Shown in pieces: positions 1 through 17,200 of a stretch of DNA of 28,745 nucleotides. Source of the DNA: Pelargonium cotyledonis (Eukaryota; Streptophyta; Magnoliopsida; Geraniales; Geraniaceae); assembly GCA_036897625.1 (NCBI GenBank), contig JAYMTA010000439.1:1-28745 (forward strand), given 5' to 3'. The position numbers and the translations under genes were made by a program. Each line of letters starts with the position of its first letter. The stretch's first letter is position 1. Below the pieces are notes generated by a model. The model did no database searches. It saw nothing but the letters and a program-made list of their open reading frames with translations, and was not told the origin of the DNA.

Positions 1-1530
1 AACAATAAACTAAACAAACCCCAATGCGAAGAAATCAAGAACTCATTATTGATCGAAAATTCGTATAAAAGTAACTTACATTGCTTCCCTTCCAAATTTG
101 GTAAACATGCATGGGAGCCATAGTAATTAGGATTGTGTTGCAAAATCTTGATGATGTGATAAATTATTAGAGAGAACTCGAAAGTTAAGAAAAGGATATG
201 AGAGAGGACATAACTTTGGTATAGAGTCATGTTTCTTGATTTGATATTAGTAGAATAGTTATAAAAGAAGAGATTTTGAAAGTTTGCATATGATAACAAT
301 AACTGATAATTTGGAATCGAACGTACATGTAGTCAAAATTCGATCTATATTTTTTTTAACAGTTTTGGGTCGCAATAAACTTGATTTTTTTAGTTGGATT
401 AGACAAATTCATAGCGCGTATACCATTGTATAAAACTAAAAATAAAGTAAGTCAAATCCTCATAATTTTGCCGTTAAGAAACATATTTTGAAATTAGATA
501 CAATGTTTTTTAATGTTCCATGAACTTATATAACTTAGAACCAAGTTATACAAATGATTATAAGTTTTGTAAATTTGTTATTACTCAATTATTGATGTTT
601 AGAAATTTTAACTAATTTGTTTGTATTTTCATTATAGATAGACACTTAAAAAAGTTAGAACTCAATTATACAAATGATTATAAGAATGATTTTAAATAAA
701 TATTACACTGTAAGTCAAGACAAACACCACATTAGTAGATTTAATATTATGTACTACTCTTCAGTGCAACGAACGGGATAAATACTAGTGAATAGTAAAG
801 ACAGATTTAAAACATACTCCAGAGAAACATTATCATTGTCAACAAGGATCCAAATCATGCATTCAATTGATAGTATCTTGTACACAAAGCATCCCCAAAA
901 GAAGCACAGTTTTGTACATAAATACCCTTTCTGGCATTTGAATTGGTTGGGAAAGAAATGCCCTCAATAATAAGTGCAGACATAGATGGTATACCTGTAA
1001 CGTTAAGGTATGTATCCATATGATCCATAGATGACCGAGATGTCGCAACGAATGAATTTACATAACCTTGTTTATTACGTGATCAACAAGCGAACAGAAT
1101 GTAACTTGTAGGAATCAAAATAGCAAATAAAGTTCCGGAACACGCAAATATAAGTAATAACGAGTTTACCAGAATCAAACTTAATGCGAAGCAGAAAAAA
1201 TGTATGTGCATATACAACATATTGGTATATACTTTTGGTTACCACTTACCAGAGAACCTCCATAGTATGGATCAATTACTAAATGCCAACTTTACTTACC
1301 AAATCTCTCCTCCTCCACCTTCAACTCGTGTTTTTGTGGCCCTCCGTTTTGCCCATCCAATTAACATACAGGAACGATAGACCACTACCAGTATGGGCCT
1401 AGTCTAAACCCCAAGCAGTGGAATCCTTTACCGAGTAATGATAAACCTTATAGTCAGATGCTGGTGAGAGCACTATGCTTTGATTATCGGTAGGAGAGTC
1501 AGAACAGCTTTCACCATCAACGGGCATACT
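1..1530. other. Left-end non-coding region, including the probable 3' UTR of the PP2A B' gene
   Basis: I see no gene here; the open frames are short, overlap on both strands and resemble no family I know. The part next to the stop codon at 1531 should be 3' UTR of the minus-strand PP2A gene. A minus-strand AATAAA (plus-strand TTTATT at 1071-1076) is a possible polyadenylation signal, but in DNA this AT-rich it may be chance. An imperfect direct repeat of about 35 bases (around 531-567 and 655-690, sharing a TTATACAAATGATTATAAG-like core) lies in the distal part. The rest is unremarkable. Confidence 0.5.
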
Positions 1531-4500
1531 CTACCCGGAAGGTCTACGAGTGATCATTCCTGGGGAAACAAGCACTGCCTCGTTACTCGTGGATTTCATT
1601 GCAGCAATCTCTTCCAAGCGTTTCCATGCAGCTTCACGCTTCATCTTTATTTCCTTTTCTTGTGCTTCATCTTCCTGAAACTTGAGTAGGCATTCCTCGA
1701 AGAGCTCGGGGTCAATATCAGAAAAGATTTTGCGGACATTTAATGTCAAGCTTTGAACTGCTTGATTCCAGTGATTTCTTGCATTTCTCTCCAAGGCAGG
1801 GAAGATGATTGGCAATATCACATTGCGATTCTGTTTGATTAGGTTTTCGATGTGATCATTGTTCCATAAGAACAAGGCCCTCTCTGCCACCTGCAAATAA
1901 AGTAGTTCAACAATATGAGTGAGAGTGTATAGAAATATATTTTCAGGCAAACATCTACCCAATCAATTACTAAAATCATAAGCATCATTCTCAATAGCAT
2001 TAGCCATGCAAATGACAACCAGCATATACGACTTTCAGGCTATAAAGTATTTATTGAATGGTAATAACATGTAAATCCATCTTGGTGTTTGTTACTCTAA
2101 ATTTTGATCAAGCTTGTACCGTGAGTATCATCTAAGGTTTTTTTTTTTTTTTTGCTGGTCCAAAGGTGTAGTACACAGCCTCCTGGCCTCTCTCCTTCCT
2201 AAATCCCGAAGATAAGATTAATACTAGCACTGTTCTTTACAAGATGTTCAACGGTTGGGTCATTTACAGTATGCGGTTCACAGTAAATCCATGGAGCAGC
2301 TTAGCCATAGCTTGAGCCTAGAATGACCTGATCTCACTAGAAAATCAGAGCAACTGGTTCTCCGAAAGTTAAAAGAGCTAATATGATAAAATCCATTAGG
2401 GCACAACATGAGCAATGAGGTTAGAGCAAGCTGATCTATACATGCTCAAATTATCAATAATACAGCCCTACTAATGAGGATCATCCACGTAATACTGTAC
2501 TTTCATTATTATGAAATATCCTCATAGTGGCATGTGTCTCGTGGAATACTCATATTATACCTATGGAGGCCTGAGCAGTCGACCTTTTATTTGGTTGAGA
2601 TGCCTTTTTTCAACTTCTTCCTCCTTTTGTGCATTTGGCTCATACTTGTAAAAATGACACGTGGCCAAGTATCGCATTCAATTTGTTCATCTATTATGGA
2701 ATAGTAACATGTAGTGGTCCACATTTAATAGATCACAGGTTTGTCATGATCCATCAGTCTTGTCTGAATTATTTAACTTTATGTGCATCCAGTGATTACA
2801 GGTTCATTCGCTTTCTAAATTCATTATAACACTGCTACACAAAATTATAGTTTTATTAGTTCTTTTGCCTAGAGCATCTTCCAATTACTTTATTCCATGG
2901 GACCTGACACTGACGATTTTTTTTATTTTTTATTTTAAGATGGTTATAACGTGCAGTCAAAACATCCTTCACTTAAATGACAAGTATGAAGAGGCCACCA
3001 AATACAAGGAAATGATCAGTTGAAGAGGTTTCAGAAGCACTATATACAGCCTTAATATTTCCTCGTTGTCGAACTTTTTATTCAGGAGGCACCCGGTTTG
3101 GCTATCTTGAGTGGACTACTGAGACAACGTCCAAGGAGATTATCAGACATCAAAAGGCAATCCAGTTTGCCAGGCCAGGTTAAGGACCAAATGCGATCCA
3201 ATAGCTATTTTAGAATCAGTGAAGCTCGATTTAGCGGTTGCTTATAATCTGATTTGTGACAATTGGTTTCTTTAAGCTAGCCTACCTTTAATGAATAGAT
3301 TGAAAATCACAATTTCAGTACCTAATGAGACTATAAGCAAGATATCCTTCTACCTTTGAATTAAATAAACACAAGCAACAAAACACTTCACTCAATATCA
3401 ACATGCAAGAACGTTTTCAGTTCAGAGACTGTTATAAAAGAGAAGGATAAACACAAAAGAGGCAAAATTACCAACCTGAAAATGTGAACTGCTCAAGCAA
3501 CGGCCAATCTGGCGGAACAAGGGTACCATACAGCGTTGGAACTCTGAAGGTTGAGTTGCTTCTAGAACTTCTTCCAGTTCGCCTAAGAACATGACCTCCT
3601 TCGAACTATTAATAATTGGCCAATATTTTAGTAAACCTCTTATAACAGTATCAGCAAGCTTACAGTCCTTTTCTGCAAATTGTGTAATACAGAACGATAA
3701 CTGCTGATGGTACATGGGTATGCACTTAGGCTTGTGAAGTGGAATCAGAGCTCGAACAAGGAAGAGTTTGTGCTCCTCCTTCAGTGGTAGAGCGAACCCG
3801 TTGATTATACTTCCCATAATCTCCAGCAACTCCGCAATTCCATTATGCTTCTCAGTCTCAAAAATGAAACGGTAGAATATATTGTTGATAGCTTTTCTGA
3901 TATATGGTCGGTGCACCATAAATTTCCCATAGATACGGTGGAGAACAGTTTTCAAGTACTCCCTCTCTCTGGGATCCTCTGAATCAAAAAGATCTAGCAA
4001 CCTGAGAACAAAAGAGTGATCAAGATACCTCTTAGCCAACTTTGCATCCATATCAGGTGAGGCCACAAACCTAAGTAGGAACTCATACACAACTTGCAAG
4101 TGAGACCATGCAGGGTCCATTGATGGCTCCTCTTCTTCCAAATCTAGGGCTTCTAAAACTTTATTCTCATGAGGCGTAGAACCGGGTGACCTAAACAAAT
4201 TTTTACATACCATCTTTATGGCTTCCTGCATCACAGTTTCCGGGAATTTCCCATTAGCAGAAGTAACATAATCCACAACCTCCACCAATGTCTGTCGCTT
4301 GATTTCCTTCTCTTTGATGTTCTTCGTTGGATCAGTGAAGTCAAAAACAACACAACACAGGTTTAGTTTCTGAATAAACAGGTTCTGTTTCTCCGAACTC
4401 GGAACATCTTTAAAACTAGGCAAAGCTTCATACGAATTAGATGACAAACTCCCATTCACCTTGGAATTCACAACCTGGTAGAACTTATTTCCATGATTCA

Positions 4501-4675
4501 ATCCTACATTCGATCCTGAATTAGGGCTCGGATTCCCATACCAGTTGCTTGCCAAATCACTACTTCTAGAACTGGTAGAAGTCTGTGAATACGAGGTAGA
4601 AGCCCCCCCTCCCTCACGACTGTCAGCTGACTTAGAAGGCTTCCGAGGGAGCCTATTAAGTATTTGTTTGATCAT
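1531..4675 (-). CDS. PP2A regulatory subunit B' (B56/PPP2R5 family), two coding exons
   Basis: This encodes a B56-type regulatory subunit, which binds the PP2A scaffold (A) and catalytic (C) subunits and directs the phosphatase to its substrates in cytosol and nucleus. Coding exons are 4675..3476 (400 codons) and 1890..1531 (119 codons plus TAG), joined in phase 0 across a 1585-base GT-AG intron, giving 519 residues, a normal length for plant B' proteins. The N terminus starts [16 protein letters not shown], as in plant B' members, followed by a Ser/Gly/Asn-rich variable stretch to about residue 85. The B56 helical-repeat domain then runs from about 95 to 500, with family signatures such as [39 protein letters not shown] and [10 protein letters not shown]. 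The charged C-terminal helix is followed by a basic tail ending RRPSG. The start is the only ATG that fits this N terminus. The intron (1891-3475) holds a T-run near 2139 and no gene I recognise. The exact B' isoform (gamma, zeta, eta or theta type) is not decided here. Confidence 0.96.
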
Positions 4676-5560
4676 TACTTACGCACTCTCAGGAACCAGA
4701 CACTTGTGGAAACTCCTAAAAAGCAAATGGAGTAAAACCGACGGAGGAAAAAACAATTTCAGTCCGAGACAAACAAGACACACACATATTGCGCCATTTC
4801 AAACCAGTTCACCTCCACTACAGATAGCAATTCTCTCATTCAGCATCTTAAAGCAAGATTGACCTTCACTTTCTTAAACATGTTCCAACTTCCAATCCAA
4901 CTGGAGAAAACAAAACCCTATCAAATATGAAAAATAAAAGAGAAAAATTCAATTTTCAAACACATAAAAGCCACTCCAACAAGAAAATATAAAAACAGCA
5001 AAACACTAATCAATAACCAATCAATCAAACCAAAACCCTAGCTAACCTCTATCAACCCACAAAAAAGTAACACCAAATTTCCTCTTCCCACACCCCAAAA
5101 AGGTGACTTTGGGGTCCTGTTGAGAAACCCAGATGCAGAAACAGAAAACCAATGCAAATCCAAGCCAATAGCATCAAAGTGCAGAAACTTTGACTTCTCA
5201 AATACTCAAAAAGCAAAGAACTGGTAATGAAAATTCACCTCTGGCTCTGTTTTCTTGTGCTTCACCTAGATTTCCAGCTGGATCAGAGACTAACAAGATC
5301 TGGGTTTGATCTCCAAAACCATATAGCATTCTCCACCAAGAATAATCCACAAAAATCTAGAAAATAAAAGGCAAAATTAAAACCAAAGAACTGAAAGAGA
5401 AGATAAAAATAGAGTCTTTAGCAATTATATGAATCTAAACTCACAGAGAAAGAAAGTTGAGCTACTCCTTTTTCAAGTGAGAGAGGTAGTGAAGTTTCAG
5501 CAGTCAGAAACTCAAGAAAAACACCAATCTTTGGTCGAGGTTGTTGCATGATATTGATGT
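4676..5560 (-). promoter_or_regulatory. 5' leader of the PP2A B' gene, possibly with a leader intron
   Basis: Upstream of the ATG at 4675 the minus strand has a pyrimidine-rich stretch ending in a good 3' splice site (AG at 4717-4716). This suggests a spliced leader with a last untranslated exon of about 40 bases. A GAG/GTGAAT-like 5' splice site near 5238 is one possible donor. Leader introns are common in plant genes of this kind. No transcription start or TATA element stands out. The exon ends are inference and need cDNA. Confidence 0.35.
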
Positions 5561-7297
5561 TGTTAGCAACAACAATTGTTGTTACGTTGTTTTCATTCCA
5601 ATTTTTATTTTTAATTATTTCCACAAATATTAATTTTATTTTGTCGTTGAATCTTGCTTTAGATTTTCTCAACCTGTAAAGTAAATGAAATTGACAAAAG
5701 TAACCCTCAAAGGTCCGTTTAGAAACCCATTTCTATGGAGTAGAGTTGATGTCAAAATGGGTATTGGGTAACCAAATCTTGATCAATGAAAATTATTGGC
5801 TTAGTTTAGGATGCTACACCTATTATTTATAGATTTTTTAGAAAAATAGAAATATTGAGCTCACGCATTATTGCGCGTGTGGATCTCATTTATTTGCTCA
5901 TTGAGTGAATGCTGAATTGTGATTTCCGTTGTAATTGTAATAATCTCACGTGCTCTCCGGCGCATGTCTAGTCCTATTAGCTATTAAAAGAGTTTAAATA
6001 TTAGTTTCCGCTAAAATTAGAAAATCATAATCTACCAATTCACTTAAAATTAACTAACATAATCAATTGATCAGCAAATTGGCAGGCAATTGAAAATGAA
6101 ACATAAATACCTCAGATACGGGTTCACTCAGTAACTCCATGATATAAACATCAATGCATCAAACTCAACTTTAATGCGCTTGAAGTTTTTATCCTTGTGT
6201 CAACTAAAAGCTTTCCGATAGGCTAAAGCCTCCATCTCTCGATATTGAGCTCACGCATTAGTGTGCGCGTGGATCTCATTTATTTGCTCATTGAGTAAAT
6301 GCTGAACTAGGATTTCCGTTGTGATTGTAATAATCTCACGTGCTCTCCGGCGCGTGTCTAGTCCTATTAGCTATTAAAAGAGTTTAAATATTAGTTTCCG
6401 CTAAAATTAGAAAATCATAGTCTACCAATTCACTTAAAATTAACTAACATAATCAATTGATCAGCAAATTGGCAGGCAATTGAAAATGAAACATAAATAC
6501 CTCAGGTAGGGGTTCACTCAGTAACTCCATGATATAAACATCAGTGCATCAAACTCAACTTTAATGCGCTGGAAGTTTTTATCCTTGTGTCAACTAAAAG
6601 CTTTTCGATAGGCTAAAGCCTCCATCTCTCGAAGTTGTCGCGTTTTCCACCACCCGAAGTGGCAACAAACAAACCACTGTTTTTACCACCCATATGATGT
6701 TTTAGAGTCTTCGTAAAGATTGACACATTACAATTGATTTTAACATTACAAGGTCTCAGCGACATCTAACGTTCTAGTTTCAGTTCGCCTAAATATCTAC
6801 CTTCCGAATTTTAAATTTTGTAGACATAGCGTGATTGAGTTTAACAATGCCATTATTTTTTCAATTGTGTGTATATATTTTGGAGCTATTACATGCTCAA
6901 AACTCTAGTATAGACAACCACAATTGGAGGATTCATATGCAATAATGGAGTAAATCACTAAATTTTAAGTATTAAATGTTGATGGTAAATACAAATGGTA
7001 GGTGAATGGGATGATAAATTGATAACTATAAACACAATGTTTCATGGAATGTTTATTTTGCTTTGCTTTGTTGCCAAAGCAAAAGGAACACAAGCCATAC
7101 AAAAACTATGGTTGGTCAGTGATTGTGCCATTTCTCAGCCCACGTCTCCTTTTTCTCCAGTAGCTCTGAAGAGAAGGAAGATTAACCAACAATCCAACAT
7201 TATGGACCATGGATGCTGAATCAACCAAGGTCTCTTTCAATCGTTTGTTTCTTCAAACTTTGCTGCTTTTTTTCTATGTCGGGTCGATGGAAAAATT
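5561..7297. other. Spacer between the PP2A B' and AUG6 genes
   Basis: No gene is visible. The main content is the 390 bp tandem duplication listed separately (5852-6631). The right part, about 7050-7297, should be 3' UTR of the minus-strand AUG6 gene: a minus-strand AATAAA (plus-strand TTTATT at 7052-7057) lies about 240 bases past its stop and is a reasonable polyadenylation candidate. The short open frames overlapping AUG6's end are shadows. Confidence 0.5.
5852..6631. repeat. Two head-to-tail copies of a 390 bp sequence
   Basis: Copy one is 5852-6241 and copy two 6242-6631. Both begin ATATTGAGCTCACGCATTA and end GCCTCCATCTCTCG, and the period is exactly 390. By hand I count about 15 substitutions and no length difference, roughly 96% identity. 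Each copy holds a CACGTG core (G-box type) at 5947-5952 and 6337-6342. The unit shows no long open frame, no clear terminal inverted repeats and no target duplication. A simple tandem duplication by unequal exchange or replication slippage is the plainest reading; a tandem insertion of an unknown small element cannot be excluded. Confidence 0.93.
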
Positions 7298-12986
<5,689 letters not shown>

Positions 12987-14251
12987 CACTCGCGCTGGCG
13001 ATTGCTTCTTTCTCCTTCTGCTGCTATATCTGTTGTTTTTCTTGGTGAATATTTTAAATGCAGGACCTCCGAGACGTACTGTTTTGCGAGGAGAGGTCGG
13101 AAAGTGGGGTGGTTTTGTGATTTTGTAAAATTTGTGGGGAGATATTTGAATTTGAAGAGGTTTATTTTAGTATTGTATTTTTTAATTGAGGACTTCTTGA
13201 AATGTGGAGCTGGTGGTGAAGGCTAACCTACGCCGGTGACAACTGTTGCCGGCTTGGCAAATTTTTAAGCCTGAAATGAAAAGAGATAATTTTAATTTAA
13301 TTTAAAATGAGCAATTAGTTGAACAAAACATTTTTTTGAGAATATTTGAGCTTAGAATAAAAAATTAAGAGACTAAGTGTTTATTAATGTTCGGGTTAAT
13401 TGGTATGTCTTCCTATGAACCGACATTTTTTTAGTTTTACAATAATTGAGACGGATGCTTTTAGACCAACGAGTCCGAGACACAGCCCTGGTGTTGGCAA
13501 TAACGAGCCACCACCAGCGCCTTGAGTATGAATAGGTGGACTCGTGATTGATGTGAGTGAAAATTAAGTTTATTTGTTGACGTTTATTTTAGTTACAGGT
13601 TTTTCAACGAGTTAATTTTAATTTGATTACTTTGGCGGATTAGTTAGAGGAATGCAGCGTGACATAAGCGAGTGTTTTTTTTGTTTCGGTTCTAAAATGA
13701 ATTGAAATATTTATTTAAGCACTTTCATCAAACTATTTTATTTGTTTTCCTGTAATTTGGTTGATGTTCGCAAATAATGTGCAAGTATATGCTTTGGTCT
13801 CAACTCTCAAATATGATGAAGATATGCTAAGTTGTTGAGAAGTTCCAGTTTTGAATTGATCCACAAATCTAACATTCTGCTTCAGTAATTGATCTCTAAT
13901 CTCACTGAAGAACGAGCCGATTAGATTGAGCAATGCTGTACTGCAACAACCGCAGATCGAGAGTAAAATGTTCGCCATCCTTTTCATCGACAATTATTTT
14001 GCCATGAATCTCATCTTGATATCACAAATCGTAATCATAATCGCAACTGCTAAAATGTAATAACTCTGTTGATTACAAAAGGTCGGTTGATCTGTACAAA
14101 ATTGTAACCAACGCTACAGCTCCCCGGGGATCAAGGACGTTGCTTTGATTATACAATAGTTGTCCAGCTACAAAACCATGGTCGATACTAACATATGTGA
14201 AGTTTTTAAATAAACATACCTCCAATGATATCTTTAGGAAAGAGCGGAAAA
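12987..14251. other. AUG6 upstream region and CCA-gene 3' flank
   Basis: The first several hundred bases are the leader and promoter of the minus-strand AUG6 gene, including a T/C-rich leader on the plus strand just above the ATG. The right part, below 14252, should be 3' UTR of the CCA-adding enzyme gene. A minus-strand AATAAA occurs at about 13710-13715, which would make a long 3' UTR, so its use is uncertain. Open frames here are short and overlap on both strands. I see no gene, RNA or clear mobile element. Confidence 0.45.
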
Positions 14252-17200
14252 CTACTCTATCATCTTTATACTCTCAGAATGAGCTTCCTTCATCCAATTG
14301 AGGCATTTCTCTGCAGTTCCAGAGGGATGCGCAAGCTGCCAAGCGAGCAGTTTTTGTTGCTGCGTGGAAAAAAATAATTAGCATTTGAAAGTCTATATTA
14401 GGAGCAAGCGCAGGTAATAAATGCCTTACCCACTCCTTAACAAGAGGACCTCCAGATTTCAGCTGCAAAACGGTCATTATGTCCTTCCCATTGACCAACG
14501 GCTTCACATCCCAAATTTTCTCAAGACCTGCATTGGGATAATTATATGGATTCAATATCAAATTAGGGCAACGATATTGTACCTAAACCTAGAGCTGGCA
14601 ATTCAGTTACCACTATGCACCTTTTGGGAAGCTAATTTCGAAACAGTCAAACACTAGGGTAGTGTTTGGATTGAAAATTTTGGAATGGGAATGGACATCA
14701 AGAATTAGATTTGCACTCCAGAGGCATTTTCTCAAGACCCAAAAAAAAAAACATAATTCAAACATGAACGATGCTAATTTCATTGCCATCCTGATTCTTG
14801 ATTTCCATTCATGAACAATAACTCTAGTCCAAACGCTATTAAAAATTACTGACTAGTGACTAGTATAAAGCAGGACTCTTCTCATACCTAGTCTAATAAT
14901 GGCATCCTCAACTGCATGAAATAGATCTCTTTTCTTGTCCAATTGAAATTTCCCTTCAAGGAAGTCATTAGTACAATCCACGTCGTCCGGGTATAACAAC
15001 GTAGATATCAATAAAGCAACTCGCCAAAAATCTTTGATTTCCCGAAAGAAGAAAACCTAACAGATTAAAAAGAAAAAAAAAAAGTTAGGAAGCTATGCAA
15101 CGCCAAACATAACATGCTAGTTGACGAAAAAAATGCAGCTCAATGCACAAACCTACCGCCATTGAAGGGTCTAAGGACAAAAGACACATTCGGATTTCAA
15201 GAAACACAAATTAAGCAATTATTAATCCCTTTATGACCATGACTTTGGACTCAAATTTTATAAATGAGTTCAAACTTCAAAATGAGCATCATATTCATTC
15301 TAGTCACTTCTTATCAACTCTACTATTTGCCGTTAATTCAATATCTCCAGTGAATCCTGCTTCCATTGCTTAAGCTTAACCTACAGATTCAATAGTGGCT
15401 ACTGTTGTTCTCAGCCAGTACCTTACTACCTTTACTAAGCGGCAAGAGAGATCATATTGTTTTCATCCTATGAAGTATGATAGCGTAAGGCAAGACTAGC
15501 ATTGACAACACCTTGAAGAAGTTAAGGAGACACATCTACATATTTACAAGCCTTAATACCACTATGCAAAAGATTCATTATTAACAGATGCAGGGTTAGG
15601 TTGAGAGAGAGCTTGGCAAGTATTTATGATCAAGGTATTTTAATAGCAAAGATTTCCGGCCGAGAATAAATTAAAAACTCTACTGTTAATTATTTTACGG
15701 CACAACAGGAATCACCAGCTTTCAGAAAAGTGCAAAACATATAAATTAATACATACCCGTCAATACTCGCAATTTAGATTCATCAGGCACGTCAACAATC
15801 TCTCTTCCCCAATCAAGTTCAACACATTGAATTTCTTTTTCAGATGTAAGAAATGGAATCAATGATAAGAATTTTTCTAGTGCTTTATGTACATTTATTA
15901 CCTGCAACAGAGACAATTATATCACCAATAATAACAAAATCAACATGAGAGACTGGAGTGTCAATGAACTTGGATACTTCAAAAATTAACTTACTGTTTC
16001 TGCATCACTGACTTTACGTTTTAGAGATTCCCGGAAAATGTAATTGACAACGGGAACCTGAAATTTTAATGTGTTACAAGAGTGATTTATATATTGTTCA
16101 AGTTATTAAAGTTTTTCTCATGACATACCATGTATCAGAAATGACTTTGTTTTGTTACACAGAGATAAAGAATTAGACAGAGAAGAAAGGAAAAGCAATG
16201 CAGAAAATACCTTCTTTGCTTTGTTATCTTTATATATAGTCTTTCTAAGTGGGAGAAACAAAGCAGCATACAGGGAGAGCCTTCGTTGTTCATCCTAAAA
16301 TTCAAATGACAGAAATCACCAACCTAACACAACTTACAAGTAACTAAGCAAGCCTATGATAAATAAAGATAAATTTTAGAGTTGGCAATTTGGACCAGAA
16401 CCCCCAGTAACTGAAACCTGATCCGCATTTTTAGGGTTTCGGATTGCATAAAATGGACCCAGTCACTTTTTGGGTGGGACAAACCCTCATGAGCCCGCAC
16501 ATTTTACACTTATACCCAGAACACAACCTGATCCAAAATTCACACCATTTCGGGTTGGTTTTTTAACCCAACCCCAAAAAGGACGATCTGAACTCAATCC
16601 AAAACCTGAATTGCCAGCTCAAATGAATTCTTTCTTCATGAGTTAAGTTCAGAGAAGGTTCAGGACATTCATATAAGGATTGAAGTGCCCCATCTACTGA
16701 ACTTGTTGGCTCTGCTTAGTCTGCTATGGCACATTGTCAACCAATTCACCCCAGGTTGTCATTTTCTATACCTCTAGCATGTCATGGAATGCTATGAGTA
16801 ACTAAGTTTGAAAGACCTTAATCCCAATTCAAAAGCATCTAAGCTCTTCATTTACAGGAAAAATATGAATTGACACTATACTTACATTGAAGGTGGAGGA
16901 TTCAAGTGGCAAAAGGTTCCTTGCACAATCCATGTACGCAGTGCACAGCCTTTTAAGGATGCAAACAAATTATAAGAGGGCACAATATCACATATGCAGA
17001 CAATTAAGATTATAGAAATATTGACAAACTTGTACAAAACAATATAGCTGGAAAATTATACAATAACTTTCTTTATTGGCAGCATCATACCAATAATTGT
17101 CTTCATAACTATTGGACTTTAGCATATGTTATTACTTATTAGTGACAAGCCAGCACATGTGATATTGAGGGTGCCCAAACACATGTATATACTAGGTAAT

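Noticed and set aside
531-690. Two similar 35-base words near the left end
   Set aside because: The match is mostly AT-rich (TTATACAAATGATTATAAG) and imperfect, and no element boundaries surround it; it may be chance or an old local duplication.
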